A DNA stretch of 47,160 bases from Clostridium sp. C105KSO13 (GCF_001517425.1 NZ_FBWL01000151.1:1-47160); one strand, 5' to 3'; counted from the stretch's first letter, positions 36,981-45,310 are shown. Notes: generated from the sequence alone by a model not told the origin. Program-made: numbers and translations.

Positions 36981-37600
36981 TATGCGTACACCTCCTCGAT
37001 ACTTGCAACAGCAGCTTTAGTAGCGATCACTGTGTTGTATTTTAAGACATCGTATACATTGATTGTGTTTGACTTAGCTGTCTTCACATCCGGGATGTTC
37101 CTTGCAGAGATCTCAACGTTTTTATTTCCGTCTTCCAGAACAACCAGTGCCTTATTAATATTCAGGTTTTTCAAAACTTCCTGGAATTTCTTTGTCTTAA
37201 TCTCATCAAAGTTCAGTTCATCAACCACAATAAATTTTTTATCTTCTACTGCAGAAGAAAGAGCGGATTTCAGTGCTGCTCTTTTTTCTTTTCTGTTCAT
37301 TTTGAATGAATAGTCTCTCGGTACCGGAGCAAATACAACTCCGCCGCCTGTCCACTGTGGAGCTCTTGTTGAACCTTGTCTTGCATGACCTGTTCCCTTT
37401 TGTCTCCATGGTTTTCTTCCGCCTCCGGAAACTTCGGAGCGAGTCTTCGCTTTCTGTGTTCCCTGGCGATTATTTGCAAGCTGGTTTACTACTGCCATGT
37501 GTACAAGATGTTCATTTACCTCAACACCAAATACAGCATCGTTCAAATCGATTGTACCAACTTCTTTACCTTCGATATTATAAACAGATACATTTGCCAT
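36980..37600 (-). CDS. rplD: 50S ribosomal protein L4
   Basis: A 206-residue L4 with the conserved tunnel loop ([19 protein letters not shown]). In E. coli L4 autoregulates the S10 operon through its leader; the leader upstream of rpsJ here is a candidate for a similar role. Confidence 0.99.
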   Translation of the reverse strand: MANVSVYNIEGKEVGTIDLNDAVFGVEVNEHLVHMAVVNQLANNRQGTQKAKTRSEVSGGGRKPWRQKGTGHARQGSTRAPQWTGGGVVFAPVPRDYSFKMNRKEKRAALKSALSSAVEDKKFIVVDELNFDEIKTKKFQEVLKNLNINKALVVLEDGNKNVEISARNIPDVKTAKSNTINVYDVLKYNTVIATKAAVASIEEVYA

Positions 37601-37631
37601 CTGTGTGTTCCTCCTTTCTATATCAGTCAGA

Positions 37632-38312
37632 CTAGTTAGCCTTTACAGTTTCTTTGATTGTCACCAGGCATTTCTTCGGTCCCGGAACTGAACCCTTTAC
37701 TAAAAGCAGGTTGTTTTCAGCGTCAACTCTGACAATTTCAAGATTTTGCACTGTAATTTTCTTGTTACCCATCTGACCAGGCATCTTTTTGCCCTTAAAC
37801 ACTTTACTCGGGTCAGATGCTGAACCATTGGAACCAGCGTGACGGTGGAACTTAGAACCGTGAGTCATAGGTCCTCTGCTCTGATTATGACGCTTGATCG
37901 CACCCTGGAAACCTTTACCTTTTGAGACTGCAGTAGCATCAATCTTGTCCCCTGCCGTAAAAATGTCTGCCTTGATTTCCTGAGCCAGTGTATATTCTTC
38001 AGCGTTTTCAAGTCTGAATTCCTTTACAAATCTTTTCCCGGAAACACCCGCTTTTTCAAAGTGTCCCTTTTCTGCTTTTGTGACACCGTTTCTGTGTGCG
38101 ATTTCTTTCTTGCCACTCTTATCTTTTGTGACAATCTTTTCCTTTTTGTCGACAAAGCCGAACTGCACTGCACTGTAGCCGTCATTGTCAGCTGTCTTAA
38201 CCTGTGTTACAACACAAGGCCCTGCCTGCAATACAGTTACCGGAGTCAGTAATCCGTCTTCGTTGAAGATTTGAGTCATTCCGACTTTCGTAGCTAAAAT
38301 AGCTTTCTTCAT
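37632..38312 (-). CDS. rplC: 50S ribosomal protein L3
   Basis: A 226-residue L3 ([40 protein letters not shown]). It approaches the peptidyl transferase centre. The start is the ATG at 38312 behind AGGAGG; the frame is open for 15 further codons but without a ribosome binding site. Confidence 0.99.
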   Translation of the reverse strand: MKKAILATKVGMTQIFNEDGLLTPVTVLQAGPCVVTQVKTADNDGYSAVQFGFVDKKEKIVTKDKSGKKEIAHRNGVTKAEKGHFEKAGVSGKRFVKEFRLENAEEYTLAQEIKADIFTAGDKIDATAVSKGKGFQGAIKRHNQSRGPMTHGSKFHRHAGSNGSASDPSKVFKGKKMPGQMGNKKITVQNLEIVRVDAENNLLLVKGSVPGPKKCLVTIKETVKAN

Positions 38313-38392
38313 TATAAATACCTCCTGTGATTTACAGCGGAACGCTCGCGCGCTCATCCTAAATTTTAGGAATACTGCATGTTTACTAAAAC

Positions 38393-38710
38393 TTACTTGT
38401 TTTTCATTTTGATATCGATATAGACACCTGCAGGCATTTCCAGTCTGGACAATGCATCCACAGTCTTCTGTGTTGGTGTGATGATATCAATGAGTCTCTT
38501 ATGAGTTCTCTGTTCGAACTGCTCTCTGGAGTCTTTGTACTTGTGTACAGCTCTCAAAATTGTCACTACTTCCTTCTTAGTCGGAAGTGGCACTGGTCCA
38601 CTCACTTGTGATCCGTTCTTCTTTACAGTTTCGATGATTTTCTTTGCAGATGCATCAACCAATTGGTGATCATATGCTTTCAATGTGATTCTCATTACTT
38701 GACTTGCCAT
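38393..38710 (-). CDS. rpsJ: 30S ribosomal protein S10 (NusE)
   Basis: A 105-residue S10 ([35 protein letters not shown]). Also the transcription antitermination partner of NusB. First gene of the superoperon. The spacer between GGAGG and ATG contains a run of seven T on the coding strand, an unusual feature. Confidence 0.99.
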   Translation of the reverse strand: MASQVMRITLKAYDHQLVDASAKKIIETVKKNGSQVSGPVPLPTKKEVVTILRAVHKYKDSREQFEQRTHKRLIDIITPTQKTVDALSRLEMPAGVYIDIKMKNK

Positions 38711-38968
38711 AAAAAAAGTCGCCTCCTTTTCGTACTATTTAACCCAAGTACGACAAGCGGTGACTGTACACTCTCCCGTGTGTGTCGTGAGAAACTCACA
38801 CGTTGTTTCCTACCCTTATCCCTGTCTATTGATAAATGGTAATCAGTTTTGATTCGTACAGTGACTTGTCGCCAGTTTCCTAACTTGACATTCGCTCCGC
38901 GGAAAACCTGCCATCCTGCTTCACGCACTTGGCAGCAACCTCACGCTTCACAGCTATCATGTCACAGC
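38711..38968 (-). promoter_or_regulatory. structured 5' leader of the S10 operon
   Basis: About 255 nt of transcribed leader precede rpsJ. Two stems close it over a long distance: CGACAAG/CTTGTCG (plus 38865-38871 with 38751-38757) and CTGTAC/GTACAG (38856-38861 with 38764-38769). Inner hairpins include GTGAG-TTT-CTCAC, and an outer one has CTGCCA/TGGCAG. This looks like an autoregulatory ribosomal leader. Whether it belongs to a described clostridial leader class needs a covariance-model search. Confidence 0.6.
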
Positions 38969-38974
38969 TTTATT

Positions 38975-39003
38975 AGTATATAGTATTTACCCAATTATTT
39001 CAA
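38975..39003 (-). promoter_or_regulatory. promoter of the S10 ribosomal operon
   Basis: Minus-strand TTGAAA (plus 38998-39003), a 17-nt spacer and TATACT (38975-38980). An A/T-rich stretch just upstream could serve as an UP element. It lies about 265 nt before rpsJ, leaving the long leader. Confidence 0.85.
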
Positions 39004-39050
39004 GCGGTTTTTTTCAATAATTGTATTTTTTTTGGTACAATCTTTTCATC

Positions 39051-39139
39051 TTGACATCAGCGTGGTAAAGTGATATAGTAAGTTTAGCTTAAAAACTTGT
39101 AATTAAAGGCGGTTTCCCAAGATCAGGAAAGCGCCTTTT
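39051..39139 (+). ncRNA. candidate small RNA divergent from the S10 operon
   Basis: TTGACA (39051-39056), a 17-nt spacer and TATAGT (39074-39079) form a strong plus-strand promoter. About 25 nt after the expected start a terminator begins (AAAGGCG-G-TTTCC / GGAAA-G-CGCCTTTT, 39105-39139). The transcript would be about 55 nt with no ORF. It could also be a short leader that ends before any gene, since no plus-strand gene follows. Confidence 0.4.
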
Positions 39140-39353
39140 ATAAAATAAATGCTGCGGCTCTCTAAAGCGGGCCGCTCTCAACCATACTTGGTTGCTATTG
39201 CAGTTATATCATCGCTGAGTGTTTTCCCCAAGAGCCCTCTTGCGACGATGAACTCCAATTAATATACACATCCTCATTGAAGGACATTCCCCAGATTTGT
39301 ATATAATACAAACTGCAATGCAACGAGGAAAACCTCTCAATGACATACCAAAA
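39140..39353. other. intergenic region between the S10 promoter region and the prd operon
   Basis: No supported gene. Short ORFs on both strands lack ribosome binding sites. A TATAAT-like box on the plus strand (near 39303) has no good -35 partner. Confidence 0.5.
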
Positions 39354-39385
39354 ACGAAAAACACGGCAGCGGTCGTGTTTTTCGT
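39354..39385 (-). terminator. terminator of the prd operon
   Basis: ACGAAAAACACG pairs with CGTGTTTTTCGT over 12 bp and is followed on the minus strand by TTTTTGG, 28 nt after the prdE stop. Confidence 0.9.
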
Positions 39386-39412
39386 TTGCACGAGGCTTTT
39401 TGGCGTATTTGG

Positions 39413-39877
39413 CTATTTTTTCCTCATTTTTAGCTTCAGCATCGCGGTAACAGCTCTTGCATCCAGCTCTGTAGCATTATTTTCTCCGACAATGCAGGAT
39501 TCCAGCCCTTCCGGATTCTTGCTGATATCCCTGATTGCTGATAGATATTTGTTTTCCACAACAAATCCACCGTTTTTTCCGCTGAATTTTAATCCTGTTA
39601 CTACAATATCGCGTATTCCCAATTGTTCACAGGTATTGGCATAATCCACGTCACTGTTTCCCCAGCCATCCGACGAAATGATCACACCGTCCGCACGCAT
39701 GCATTCTGCCATGGCCGCTGCACGTGTTCCAACAAAAATCTTATCTTCGTTGTCATCCGGTGTTCCCACCACTACAATTCCAAGCAGGTCCAGGTCCTCA
39801 TCTGCAGAGACCACGTCCAGCAGAGGATCTCTGAAATGGTGAAGTGTTGTTTCTTTCGTAGATGGACCGATTCCCAT
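39413..39877 (-). CDS. prdE: proline reductase-associated protein PrdE
   Basis: A 154-residue protein homologous to the C-terminal part of PrdA. Its start, IGPSTKE-TTLHHFRDPL, aligns with PrdA just after the maturation Cys (IGPASKEMSRHYWREPL, from residue 427). Matching continues through GIVVVGTP / GVIFVGSP and FVVENKYL / LVVGNKYM. It has no Cys at the position that yields the pyruvoyl group. Named after the equivalent genes of other proline-reducing clostridia; its function is unknown. It is 21 nt from prdD and the last gene of the operon. GGGAG lies 8 nt before the ATG. Confidence 0.88.
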   Translation of the reverse strand: MGIGPSTKETTLHHFRDPLLDVVSADEDLDLLGIVVVGTPDDNEDKIFVGTRAAAMAECMRADGVIISSDGWGNSDVDYANTCEQLGIRDIVVTGLKFSGKNGGFVVENKYLSAIRDISKNPEGLESCIVGENNATELDARAVTAMLKLKMRKK

Positions 39878-39898
39878 ATGCGCATCTCCCTTCCGTTG

Positions 39899-40666
39899 TT
39901 ATTGCATCGAACGTATAATACCATCCCTATATTCATTAGGTGTCAGGAGGACTGGCATATTTCCTATGTCTATAATAGACCGTCCGCCTTCAACTCCTGA
40001 TGGCTCATGGGGGAACAGCCATGTGTCATACATAGCCCCCTGTCCGGCCACCTGCTTTATAATAAGAACCTTTTTCTTCCCGGGGCGCGCGACGTCATAA
40101 TACTCATGCCTTTCTGTGCAAAGATTGCCTTTCATTTTTTTAAGTTTATTGCGATAGATCTGAATAAACTTATCACATGCCCGGTGAGCTGCCATGGGAC
40201 CCGGCCGTTCCTGACCCATTCCTGCTTTCAAGGTAACATCAAAGGATATAATGTAATCCTGATCCGACGGTGTCCCCGCCCGATTCAAGTACAGCTGATC
40301 TTTCAAAGTTCCCTCCGAGGAACCAAACTCATGAGTCTGCCTGCCAACTGTATCCACGCCGGTCAATATCACATACACACCAGTAAGCGTATGGGTAATG
40401 CCCTCCCCTAGTTTTCCCAGAACTTTTGTAGAAACAGGTATAATATCCATAATAGTGTTAGTCCAGACATCATGTTTCCCCGGCTCAATAATTTTAATAT
40501 TGATATCCTCAATCAGTGGTTCTTCCTTAAGGAACTCCTCACAAAAGCTCTCATTCACAGAAAGAGCTCCATCCAAAGTTACATCATTTTCCGGCCCCTC
40601 GTGAACGTCACTTATATGGAACGCCTTGATCACAAGGCGGCGAAGCTGCTTTTCTTTTTCTTCCAA
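39899..40666 (-). CDS. prdD: proline reductase-associated protein PrdD
   Basis: A 255-residue protein homologous to the middle of PrdA (about 175-424). Shared blocks are EFGSSEG, RPGP-AAH and RRPGKKKV / ARPGKKKV, then GQGAM and the closing GNMPVLLTPNEYRDGIIRSM. It ends exactly where PrdA reaches its processing Cys. With PrdE it forms a split copy of PrdA without the pyruvoyl Cys. The role is unknown: scaffold, chaperone for PrdA processing, or a second subunit pair. Two hairpins separate it from prdB, and AAGGAGATG precedes the start. Confidence 0.88.
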   Translation of the reverse strand: MEEKEKQLRRLVIKAFHISDVHEGPENDVTLDGALSVNESFCEEFLKEEPLIEDINIKIIEPGKHDVWTNTIMDIIPVSTKVLGKLGEGITHTLTGVYVILTGVDTVGRQTHEFGSSEGTLKDQLYLNRAGTPSDQDYIISFDVTLKAGMGQERPGPMAAHRACDKFIQIYRNKLKKMKGNLCTERHEYYDVARPGKKKVLIIKQVAGQGAMYDTWLFPHEPSGVEGGRSIIDIGNMPVLLTPNEYRDGIIRSMQ

Positions 40667-40683
40667 TTACAAACATCTCCTTA

Positions 40684-40702
40684 AAAGGGGACAGTCCCCT
40701 TT
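40684..40702. repeat. 19-nt palindrome just before prdD
   Basis: AAAGGGGACAGTCCCCTTT lies directly before the prdD ribosome binding site. It is a perfect inverted repeat except for the central base. A degenerate relative (TAGGGGACTGACCCTTTT) lies at about 22872-22889 near adhE. On the mRNA it could mask the ribosome binding site or reflect a dispersed repeat family. Confidence 0.6.
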
Positions 40703-40727
40703 GAAGCTCGTTTTTGCTGTTGTTTGA

Positions 40728-40766
40728 AACAAAAGGGACAATTCCTGCCGGAATGTCCCCTTTGTT
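40728..40766 (-). terminator. hairpin between prdB and prdD, possible attenuator
   Basis: AACAAAGGGGACA-TTCC-GGCA-GGAA-TTGTCCCTTTTGTT forms a long stem 22 nt after the prdB stop, with only a short U-run. It may reduce readthrough into prdD/prdE or stabilise the 3' end of the prdA-prdB message. Confidence 0.55.
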
Positions 40767-40787
40767 AAATTATAAGATAAATTTATA

Positions 40788-41513
40788 TTATATTTTTGCA
40801 TTGTACTCAAAAGGCAGCGGTACAATTTTTCCCGGTGTGTCAATCTTGGTAAGCTGCTCAAGAGCTGCCCTTACGATATTTGTCTGCATCTCCACATCAT
40901 GGGGAGCACCTGCATTGGCACCCATAGGTACCAGTGGAGCTACGGCACGAGGTGTACCAGTCTGACGAACAACCGGTGGAAGAGCTGCAATAATGATTGT
41001 AGGTATTCCAGCTTCTTCAATCGCTCTCTGCACCAATACTGCAGAGCGGTGACAAGTTCCTCAGCCAGCGGTCAGAATTACCGCATCTACATCTTCCTCT
41101 TTGAACATTTGTGCAATAGCAGGTCCTGTTTCATGTTTGAATTTTTCCTGGTCTCCGCCCCCTCCCATAAACCCTGCATGTACCGGTGCACAGGCTCTTA
41201 TGAAACCTTCTTTTGCCAGCTCATGAATCCTGTCGATGGGAAACATACAGTTGATGTCTTTGTTTACATCACTGTTGTCATATCCGCCATGGGATACCAT
41301 CAAATCACCTGACGGTGTTGTATTTGTTATCTTTCTCCAAGTAGAGTCACCCGCAAGATTAAATCTTTCCTGACTCTTTAAGTGCACTCCTGCTGCAGTA
41401 GCAAGGGCAATGGACATATCCTTCAGTTCTTTTTTTACTGGTGCCCAAACTGCCGGAGGGGTAATTGGAACATAAATTTCCGATTGTAAACCTTTTGTGG
41501 TTACCAAACTCAT
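40788..41513 (-). CDS. prdB: D-proline reductase selenoprotein subunit PrdB (UGA read as selenocysteine)
   Basis: 241 residues when the in-frame TGA at 41063-41061 is read as Sec151: VILTAG-U-GTCHRSAVLVQRAIE. The frame is the same before and after the stop, and both halves match the GrdB/PrdB selenoprotein family, so it is not a pseudogene. Sec is the redox centre that attacks D-proline held as a Schiff base on the PrdA pyruvoyl group, giving 5-aminovalerate. A hairpin 14 nt after the UGA fits a bacterial SECIS. It overlaps the preceding small gene by 4 nt (ATGA). Conventional gene callers will split it or truncate it at residue 150. Confidence 0.96.
41026..41046 (-). promoter_or_regulatory. 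SECIS-like hairpin in prdB
   Basis: On the coding strand CTCTGCA-GTATTGG-TGCAGAG, a 7-bp perfect stem with a 7-nt loop containing GG, starts 14 nt after the UGA codon. Distance and loop size suit SelB binding. It lies inside the coding sequence. Confidence 0.8.
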
Positions 41514-41809
41514 TCTTCTGCCTCCTTGTTATTTGCGTTTGCTTTACGCATTTCTTCCTGTCGTCTGTTATAGATATCAAGATTACTTACATATTTATCG
41601 TTGACTTCCGAACCAAGCTGTTCTATAAAACTCATGTTCCAGGCAACTTCCTGTCCCACTACAAGCGGATAATCTGAAATCAGCATACGCATCGGTATCT
41701 TAAGATAGCCAAGTCTGCCTTTTAAGTCGATTCCGACACAGCCGTCATGAACCTCCACGATTATCCCTTCCATACGTATAATCTTATCACCAAACTGTAA
41801 TTCTTTCAT
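41510..41809 (-). CDS. small conserved protein of the prd operon, function unknown
   Basis: A 99-residue soluble protein with a likely small beta-barrel first half (KIIRMEGIIVEVHDGCVGID, LKGRLGYLKIPMRMLI) and a charged C-terminal helix (NRRQEEMRKANANNKEAEE). It is tightly packed: it begins 1 nt after the prdA stop and overlaps prdB by 4 nt. Small ORFs occupy this position in the prd operons of other clostridia. Its tight coupling suggests a role in assembly or maturation of the PrdA-PrdB complex. I do not recognise a named family. Confidence 0.8.
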   Translation of the reverse strand: MKELQFGDKIIRMEGIIVEVHDGCVGIDLKGRLGYLKIPMRMLISDYPLVVGQEVAWNMSFIEQLGSEVNDKYVSNLDIYNRRQEEMRKANANNKEAEE

Positions 41810-43693
41810 TTAGTCGTATTTCTCTTTTCTCTTCTGGCTCATGGGCAGTGATTGCTCATTTTTTACCAGCTCAACCGGTCTGCCTGTCACATTAGAAATC
41901 AGCTCTACATTTGTAGACTTAACATTTGGATTCCATTTTCTTTCCGGAGCTTTTACATCTTCACCTGCCATTGCGTTCTTCAGCATAGCAAGAGCTCTGA
42001 GAGCATCTTCAGGGCAAAGTGTATTGCAGGCAAGTACTTCATTTTCAATACCGGATTCAGATTTATTATTGTCTATCATGGTGGTCATATACTTATTTCC
42101 AACAACCAATGCGCCCTGAACTGCACAGAATGACAGTCCGACAACAGGAACTCCGCGCATTCCAATCTGCTCGTGATGACTTGCAAAATCAATGTGGTTG
42201 TTTCCGAATCCTTCTGTTGTGACAAATGCTCCATCTACGTCCATCATCTCTACCATCATGCCTACACGTTTGGAAACATAGAATTTTTCTGTATTAATCT
42301 GCGGGCTTCCTACAAATATGACTCCGCAAAGATCCACTTCCGGATCATGGAGTACTTCCAGAACCAGAGGCTCTCTCCAGTAATGTCTGGACATCTCCTT
42401 AGAAGCAGGCCCGATACAGGTTAACGCATGGATGCAGCCATCCAGAACTTCCAGCGGAGATACACAGATTGGGACGTTTCCGAGGTCTACATTTGGTTTA
42501 GCGCCAAGTACGCCGACCGGCTCTACAGGGAGAACCAGATTGTCATGCATAGCACCCTGTCCCATGATTTCCTTTACAATGACTACTTTTTTCTTTCCAG
42601 GTCTTCTAACCTGATCAAAGTTTTCTGTATCTGTCACAAGAGAATCATCCAGCTCTTTCATCGCTTCTCTGATTTCCTGTGTTATGTGATCTGTTGCCTT
42701 GTGAGCAGCAAGCGGTCCGGGTCTTTCCATGTTGGTTCCTTCTTTGACCGTTACCTGAGTTTTAATAAATATCTCACCCTTGTCAGGTGCTCCGGGACGA
42801 TTCCACATGATATTCTCATCTAGGTATCCCTCTGAAGAGCCGAATTCCCCAATCTGCACTCCGTTGGCATCAGTTCCTGTAACCATCATGATAACGCCGT
42901 CCAAAACTTTTGTTACGCCACTTCCAAGTTCGGATTCCCCTTCCTTGCATGCAATAGGCTGTACATCCATAATTGTTTCAGAATATGTGTGATACTGCTC
43001 CGGTGTAATGACATCAACCTTAAGATCCATTACCAGTTTTTCTGAATCAACGCATTCCTTCTCTATACCCTCCCGGATATATAGTGTAGTTCCTTCGATT
43101 TTTGTCTCGGGTCCACGTTTTACTTCTGTGATTGTATAATGTTTTCTTTGAAGGCTTCTTATCAGCTTCTCATCAGCTGCTTTTAAAGAATCCTCCGCTA
43201 AGGCAGGTTCCTCTCCGGTCTTAGCCTGTGCGGTTGGAAGGGCCGGGATAACAGCGCTGCCGCCTAAGCCTGTCGGAAGCTCAATATCAATGTCTTTTCC
43301 TTCCCCAATATGAATCTTGAGTACTCCACCGGGCACAGTCTGTGCTGCAGGTATTATTGTTGCCTGGGGCCCCGTTACTGTCGGTGCAGATACATCTTCT
43401 TTTTCTTCCGCTTTTTTCTCTGCGGGTATAGATTCTTCTATTTCTTTTATTCCTTCCAAAGCATCGGCTGTCAAAGGACACAGTGAATCACAGGTCTTTG
43501 TAAGCTTAGCACCCAACACCTGCTCGATTGTCAGTACACCATCCAAATCCAAAAGACCAGAATCCACCAAATCATCAAAGATGGCTGGATCTTCCAGATT
43601 AGATGCCTGAATTACAGTGCCTTCTTCGGCTCTGCAGCAGAGCACTGCAGGGTCTTTTGCATGTTCTTTAGCTGTTTCAGCTGTAATTGACAT
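41810..43693 (-). CDS. prdA: D-proline reductase proprotein PrdA
   Basis: A 627-residue proprotein. In Clostridium sticklandii PrdA is cleaved before a Cys that becomes the pyruvoyl cofactor. Here Cys426 in HALTC-IGPASKE is the matching residue: cleavage would leave about 425 residues (45-kDa-type chain) and 202 residues (23-kDa-type pyruvoyl chain). Landmarks are EFGSSEGY (283-290), RPGPLAAH (324-331), RRPGKKKV (363-370), GFGNNH (495-500) and a Pro/Ala-rich linker (about 95-165). The AGGAGG site precedes the ATG. It works with PrdB. Homologues of its two halves are encoded downstream as prdD and prdE. Confidence 0.96.
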   Translation of the reverse strand: MSITAETAKEHAKDPAVLCCRAEEGTVIQASNLEDPAIFDDLVDSGLLDLDGVLTIEQVLGAKLTKTCDSLCPLTADALEGIKEIEESIPAEKKAEEKEDVSAPTVTGPQATIIPAAQTVPGGVLKIHIGEGKDIDIELPTGLGGSAVIPALPTAQAKTGEEPALAEDSLKAADEKLIRSLQRKHYTITEVKRGPETKIEGTTLYIREGIEKECVDSEKLVMDLKVDVITPEQYHTYSETIMDVQPIACKEGESELGSGVTKVLDGVIMMVTGTDANGVQIGEFGSSEGYLDENIMWNRPGAPDKGEIFIKTQVTVKEGTNMERPGPLAAHKATDHITQEIREAMKELDDSLVTDTENFDQVRRPGKKKVVIVKEIMGQGAMHDNLVLPVEPVGVLGAKPNVDLGNVPICVSPLEVLDGCIHALTCIGPASKEMSRHYWREPLVLEVLHDPEVDLCGVIFVGSPQINTEKFYVSKRVGMMVEMMDVDGAFVTTEGFGNNHIDFASHHEQIGMRGVPVVGLSFCAVQGALVVGNKYMTTMIDNNKSESGIENEVLACNTLCPEDALRALAMLKNAMAGEDVKAPERKWNPNVKSTNVELISNVTGRPVELVKNEQSLPMSQKRKEKYD

Positions 43694-43785
43694 ACTTTCT
43701 TTCCTCCTTAAATCTTACATGAAACGAATTTTACATCGAATCAAATAGTAACATGAGTTAATTTATTTTCCACCAGATACGCAGT

Positions 43786-45111
43786 TTACTTTCCATTCGG
43801 CAACTGTGGCACCTGTTTAGAAACAGTTAATCTTCGGTACAAAGGATGACCAATGGTTCTCATGACATGGTCCGTCTGATGGAACACTTTCAGTTTCATC
43901 TTGGGTGCAGAACCCATAACCGTATTGGAGCAGTCTGAACAGTTCCCAATAATGATATACTCTGCCTTATCTTTTTTGAACTGCAGGCACTTCTGTGCTT
44001 GTCCGGGACAATTTCCCGGATCCTTACATTTTAATGAGCCGTTCTTCATCTCAACAGCATTCTTGCATGTAGCAACGGATACTACTTTTCCGTTCATCTT
44101 TTTACAAACTTCCCGCATACGTGCCTCGTCAGCGCTGCAGGCACATACCAGGAGTCCTACCGAAGCGCCGTGCAAATCCGGAAATTCCATTGTCACAATA
44201 ACTCCTCCGGTAGTCTTGGTAATGGGTGCATCCATTGTTGTGGAGTGACCGGTAAACGGACCGCCCATAATAACCTCTCCATACACTCCATCAATTCCGC
44301 CGGAACGCTCAACTAGTTCTTCCACACTGGTTCCTATCGGAACATCCATATAAACATGAGGCACATTACCTCCATTAAGCTTTCCAATCACGGTCAGATT
44401 TTTGCTGAAAGACGGCTTCCTCAACTCAATTGCCTCAGCTACCCGCAGTACTGTTTCCACATTGATGACAATAGCATCGGCAGCTGAGGGAAGCTGAGTT
44501 GGATCAAGAAGTTTCCCCAGAACTTCTCTGACTACGGCACGCTCCTCGCCCATCGGGTAAATATCAGGAAGCAGATGTATGGAAATATTATCTTCATCAC
44601 GGAGGGCTTTTTGAAGCGTCTCTACTGCTTTCTTGTTCTTTGTTTTAATCGCAAATACTGCCTTTGCCGCATTGGAAATTTCCATACAGTATTTTACGCC
44701 CTTGAGGGTCATATCTATATTGTCCTCAACTTGCCGGATATTATGACACAATCCGGGTTCGCACTCAACAGCATTGACCAGAATATATCCTCCGTTCAGA
44801 TCCGCACCAAGCTTTACTCCTGTCGGAAACCCTGCGCCTCCCATGCCGACAATGCCCGCTTCTTTTATCATATCAAGAAGGCTGCCTTCTTTGATTGGTT
44901 CAAACTCTTCCTTCTGAATCTCATCGGGCTCGATAACGATTCGATCCTTGAGAACATTCTGCACAGTTCCATATACACTGGAAAAGATATTAGCACCCAA
45001 TCCGGTCGGGGCCGCGATCAAAGTACCTTTTCTTACTTTATCCCCACTTTTGACAACTGGTTCGCAAGGTGCGCCCACGTGTTGCCGCAGTAAAAACTGT
45101 AAATTTCCCAT
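43786..45111 (-). CDS. prdC: PrdC, RnfC-like electron-transfer protein for proline reductase
   Basis: A 441-residue protein of the RnfC/NqrF-type NADH-binding fold, with AGIVGMGGAGFPTGVKL and LVNAVECEPGL in the N-terminal half and a C-terminal region with Cys clusters (CKDPGNCPGQAQKC, GNCSDCSN). It is thought to pass electrons to the PrdA-PrdB selenoenzyme, possibly linking to the Rnf complex. The start is the ATG at 45111, 9 nt after AAGGAG; a longer frame from 45138 runs through that site. No in-frame UGA is present, so this PrdC is not a selenoprotein, unlike some relatives as I recall. It lies 82 nt after a tRNA-Sec gene. Confidence 0.93.
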   Translation of the reverse strand: MGNLQFLLRQHVGAPCEPVVKSGDKVRKGTLIAAPTGLGANIFSSVYGTVQNVLKDRIVIEPDEIQKEEFEPIKEGSLLDMIKEAGIVGMGGAGFPTGVKLGADLNGGYILVNAVECEPGLCHNIRQVEDNIDMTLKGVKYCMEISNAAKAVFAIKTKNKKAVETLQKALRDEDNISIHLLPDIYPMGEERAVVREVLGKLLDPTQLPSAADAIVINVETVLRVAEAIELRKPSFSKNLTVIGKLNGGNVPHVYMDVPIGTSVEELVERSGGIDGVYGEVIMGGPFTGHSTTMDAPITKTTGGVIVTMEFPDLHGASVGLLVCACSADEARMREVCKKMNGKVVSVATCKNAVEMKNGSLKCKDPGNCPGQAQKCLQFKKDKAEYIIIGNCSDCSNTVMGSAPKMKLKVFHQTDHVMRTIGHPLYRRLTVSKQVPQLPNGK

Positions 45112-45192
45112 GTCACTTTTCTCCTTCTTAAATTTCATCTATTGATAAGTTCTATAACGTATTGGTTGAGAAATATTTCACAAATCGACTTT

Positions 45193-45298
45193 TGGCGGAG
45201 GCATGTGGGAATCGAACCCACCCAGGACGCTACGAACGCCCAACACTGGTTTTGAAGACCAGGAGGCACACCAGTTACCCTTCTACCCCCATGCACCT
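45193..45298 (-). tRNA. selC: tRNA-Sec (UCA), copy 1, linked to prdC
   Basis: A long tRNA of about 100 nt with anticodon stem CTGGT/ACCAG and loop CTTCAAA (anticodon UCA), a very long variable arm (about 23 nt), a T-arm (GTGGG-TTCGATT-CCCAC), discriminator G and an encoded CCA. These are the traits of the UGA decoder for selenocysteine. The 3' acceptor strand ATGCCTCC pairs imperfectly with the apparent 5' strand AGGTGCAT. No terminator is seen between it and prdC (start 82 nt further on), so it may be processed from the prd transcript. Confidence 0.9.
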
Positions 45299-45310
45299 GT
45301 CCGCGTCTAT

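Noticed and set aside
39209-39391. 60-residue ORF after the prd operon
   Set aside because: It overlaps the prd terminator, has no ribosome binding site and shows no protein-like composition.
40788-41036. Separate 82-residue gene downstream of a 150-residue gene
   Set aside because: It is the continuation of prdB after the UGA selenocysteine codon, in the same frame, with a SECIS-like hairpin.
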